DNA from: Planctomycetota bacterium
GTDB lineage: Bacteria > Planctomycetota > SZUA-567 > H5-PLA8 > CALKMO01
DNA: 14,532 bases
Assembly (NCBI GenBank): GCA_026417845.1
Contig: JAOACM010000047.1
Coordinates: 1 to 14,532, forward strand
Direction of reading: 5' to 3'
This document shows, one piece after another, positions 13,854-14,532 of the stretch. The notes beneath the pieces are model-generated. The model saw nothing but the letters and a program-made list of their open reading frames with translations. It made no database searches and was not told the DNA's origin. Within the stretch, counting starts at the first letter, position 1. Each line of letters opens with the position of its first letter. A program made the position numbers and the translations under genes.

Positions 13854-14532
13854 TTACGGCTCCGCGCTCTTCGTGTTACGGGAAGTTTTCGGACGGGATC
13901 TCAGACCCGGCATCGGAACTCCCAGCCTGCCCGCCCAGGTCGCAAGCGTCTCGAAGGTCCGGACATCGAGCGGGATGCCTTCCTCGCGCCTCCGTTTTTC
14001 CTCCAAAGCCTGTCGCTCGCCAGGAACCCTCGCCTCTCCGCCATGCGCATCCTTCGGTTGCGCCTGCAGGAACCTGCTTATGTCGTCAAGATGCCCTTGG
14101 ACCTCCGGCAGAGGACGGAAGCGCTTTATGTCGAGTGCGGCGAAGGTATGACTGTACTGGTGTGGGCGGGCAAGACCGGAGGCGATCCATTCAATCTGCC
14201 CCGAGAACCGGCCGCCCGCGAGGACCGCCGTAAGCACGTCCACGAAGAGGGCCAGACCCGACCCCTTGTGCCCGCCGATCGGCAGGACGATTCCTTCCTC
14301 GAGCGCGACGGTGGGGTCGGAAACCGGGTTCCCGAGACGGTCTGCGACCAGACCTTCCGGGATGCTGCGCCCCGCCGCCTTCGCTTCGCGGAGCTTTCCC
14401 CAGCTAACGCTCCCCAGGCACCCGTCGAATACCCATGGGAAATCCCGGCCGGGACAGGCTATCGCCACTACGTTGTTCCCTACAGAGCGGGAAAGCGTAC
14501 CCGCCAGGGCCACGGCCGGTACGGTGTTAGTG
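13854..14532 (-). CDS. Malate/L-lactate dehydrogenase-family (Ldh) oxidoreductase, C-terminal part, runs off the right edge
   Basis: The frame is open to the right edge, so the N-terminal part lies outside; 225 complete codons are seen. The visible segment begins T-N-T-V-P-A and has the family blocks S-V-G-N-N-V-V-A-I-A-C-P (normally L-G-T-N-P-x-A-I-A-x-P), I-P-E-G-L-V-A-D-x-x-G-N-P and L-P-I-G-G-H-K-G-S-G-L-A-L-F-V-D-V-L. The G-G-H-K-G-x-G block is the hallmark of the Ldh (YlbC/AllD/ComC) superfamily. These NAD(P)-dependent enzymes reduce 2-oxo acids to 2-hydroxy acids such as malate, sulfolactate or ureidoglycolate, with a fold unlike classical lactate dehydrogenase. The C-terminus keeps the usual E-E-G-I-P-L helix and ends in a short basic tail. 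The catalytic N-terminal residues are missing from the window, so the substrate cannot be assigned. The GTG at 14513 is internal, not the start. Confidence 0.9.
   Translation of the reverse strand, partial: TNTVPAVALAGTLSRSVGNNVVAIACPGRDFPWVFDGCLGSVSWGKLREAKAAGRSIPEGLVADRLGNPVSDPTVALEEGIVLPIGGHKGSGLALFVDVLTAVLAGGRFSGQIEWIASGLARPHQYSHTFAALDIKRFRPLPEVQGHLDDISRFLQAQPKDAHGGEARVPGERQALEEKRRREEGIPLDVRTFETLATWAGRLGVPMPGLRSRPKTSRNTKSAEP

Overview
This is a GC-rich bacterial window. It holds twelve protein genes (two cut by the window edges) and about 3 kb of gene-poor intergenic DNA. There is no rRNA, tRNA, CRISPR array, phage gene or transposase to fix the taxonomy. The mix of an MglA-type GTPase, a GldG/DUF4340-type ABC cluster, Lys/Glu-rich protein linkers and an isolated trpD suggests an uncultured lineage outside Proteobacteria and Firmicutes, perhaps in or near the PVC or FCB groups. 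That placement is an inference and is not proven by anything in the window.

Layout: (1) 1-80, minus strand, the first 27 codons of an MglA-like small GTPase, running off the left edge. (2) 81-863, no gene recognised. (3) 955-1842, minus, an exported SGNH/GDSL hydrolase, followed by a terminator-like structure at 864-915. (4) 2109-3125, plus, trpD, divergent from the hydrolase. (5) 3126-3667, a repeat-bearing spacer that carries a good sigma70-type promoter for gapA. (6) 3668-4699 gapA, a terminator, then 4809-5459 rpe: central carbon metabolism. (7) 5460-6365, a 0.9 kb spacer with repeats and a possible minus-strand small RNA. (8) 6366-9849, three genes joined by 4-bp stop/start overlaps: ABC ATPase, ABC-2 permease and GldG-like membrane-anchored protein. 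A 470-bp gap follows, then a DUF4340-type protein (10321-11667). (9) Convergent to these on the minus strand: an ECF sigma factor (11707-12363), surE (12705-13484) and the C-terminal part of an Ldh-family (malate/lactate dehydrogenase-like) oxidoreductase (13854 to the right edge).

The clearest functional unit is the ABC-GldG-DUF4340 cluster, which by family precedent is an envelope-associated transporter of unknown substrate. Two of its proteins have Lys/Asp/Glu-rich low-complexity segments, which is the most unusual protein feature here.

The most interesting structure not explained by genes is a set of small dispersed intergenic repeats. One is a 19-bp hairpin motif (three clear copies and one degenerate). 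One is a roughly 105-bp element present near 5.7 kb and again near 13.7 kb. One is an element bounded by inverted ends resembling GAGCCTGTCC. All lie between genes, and one copy of the first is nested inside the third, which looks like a family of small non-autonomous or REP-like elements.
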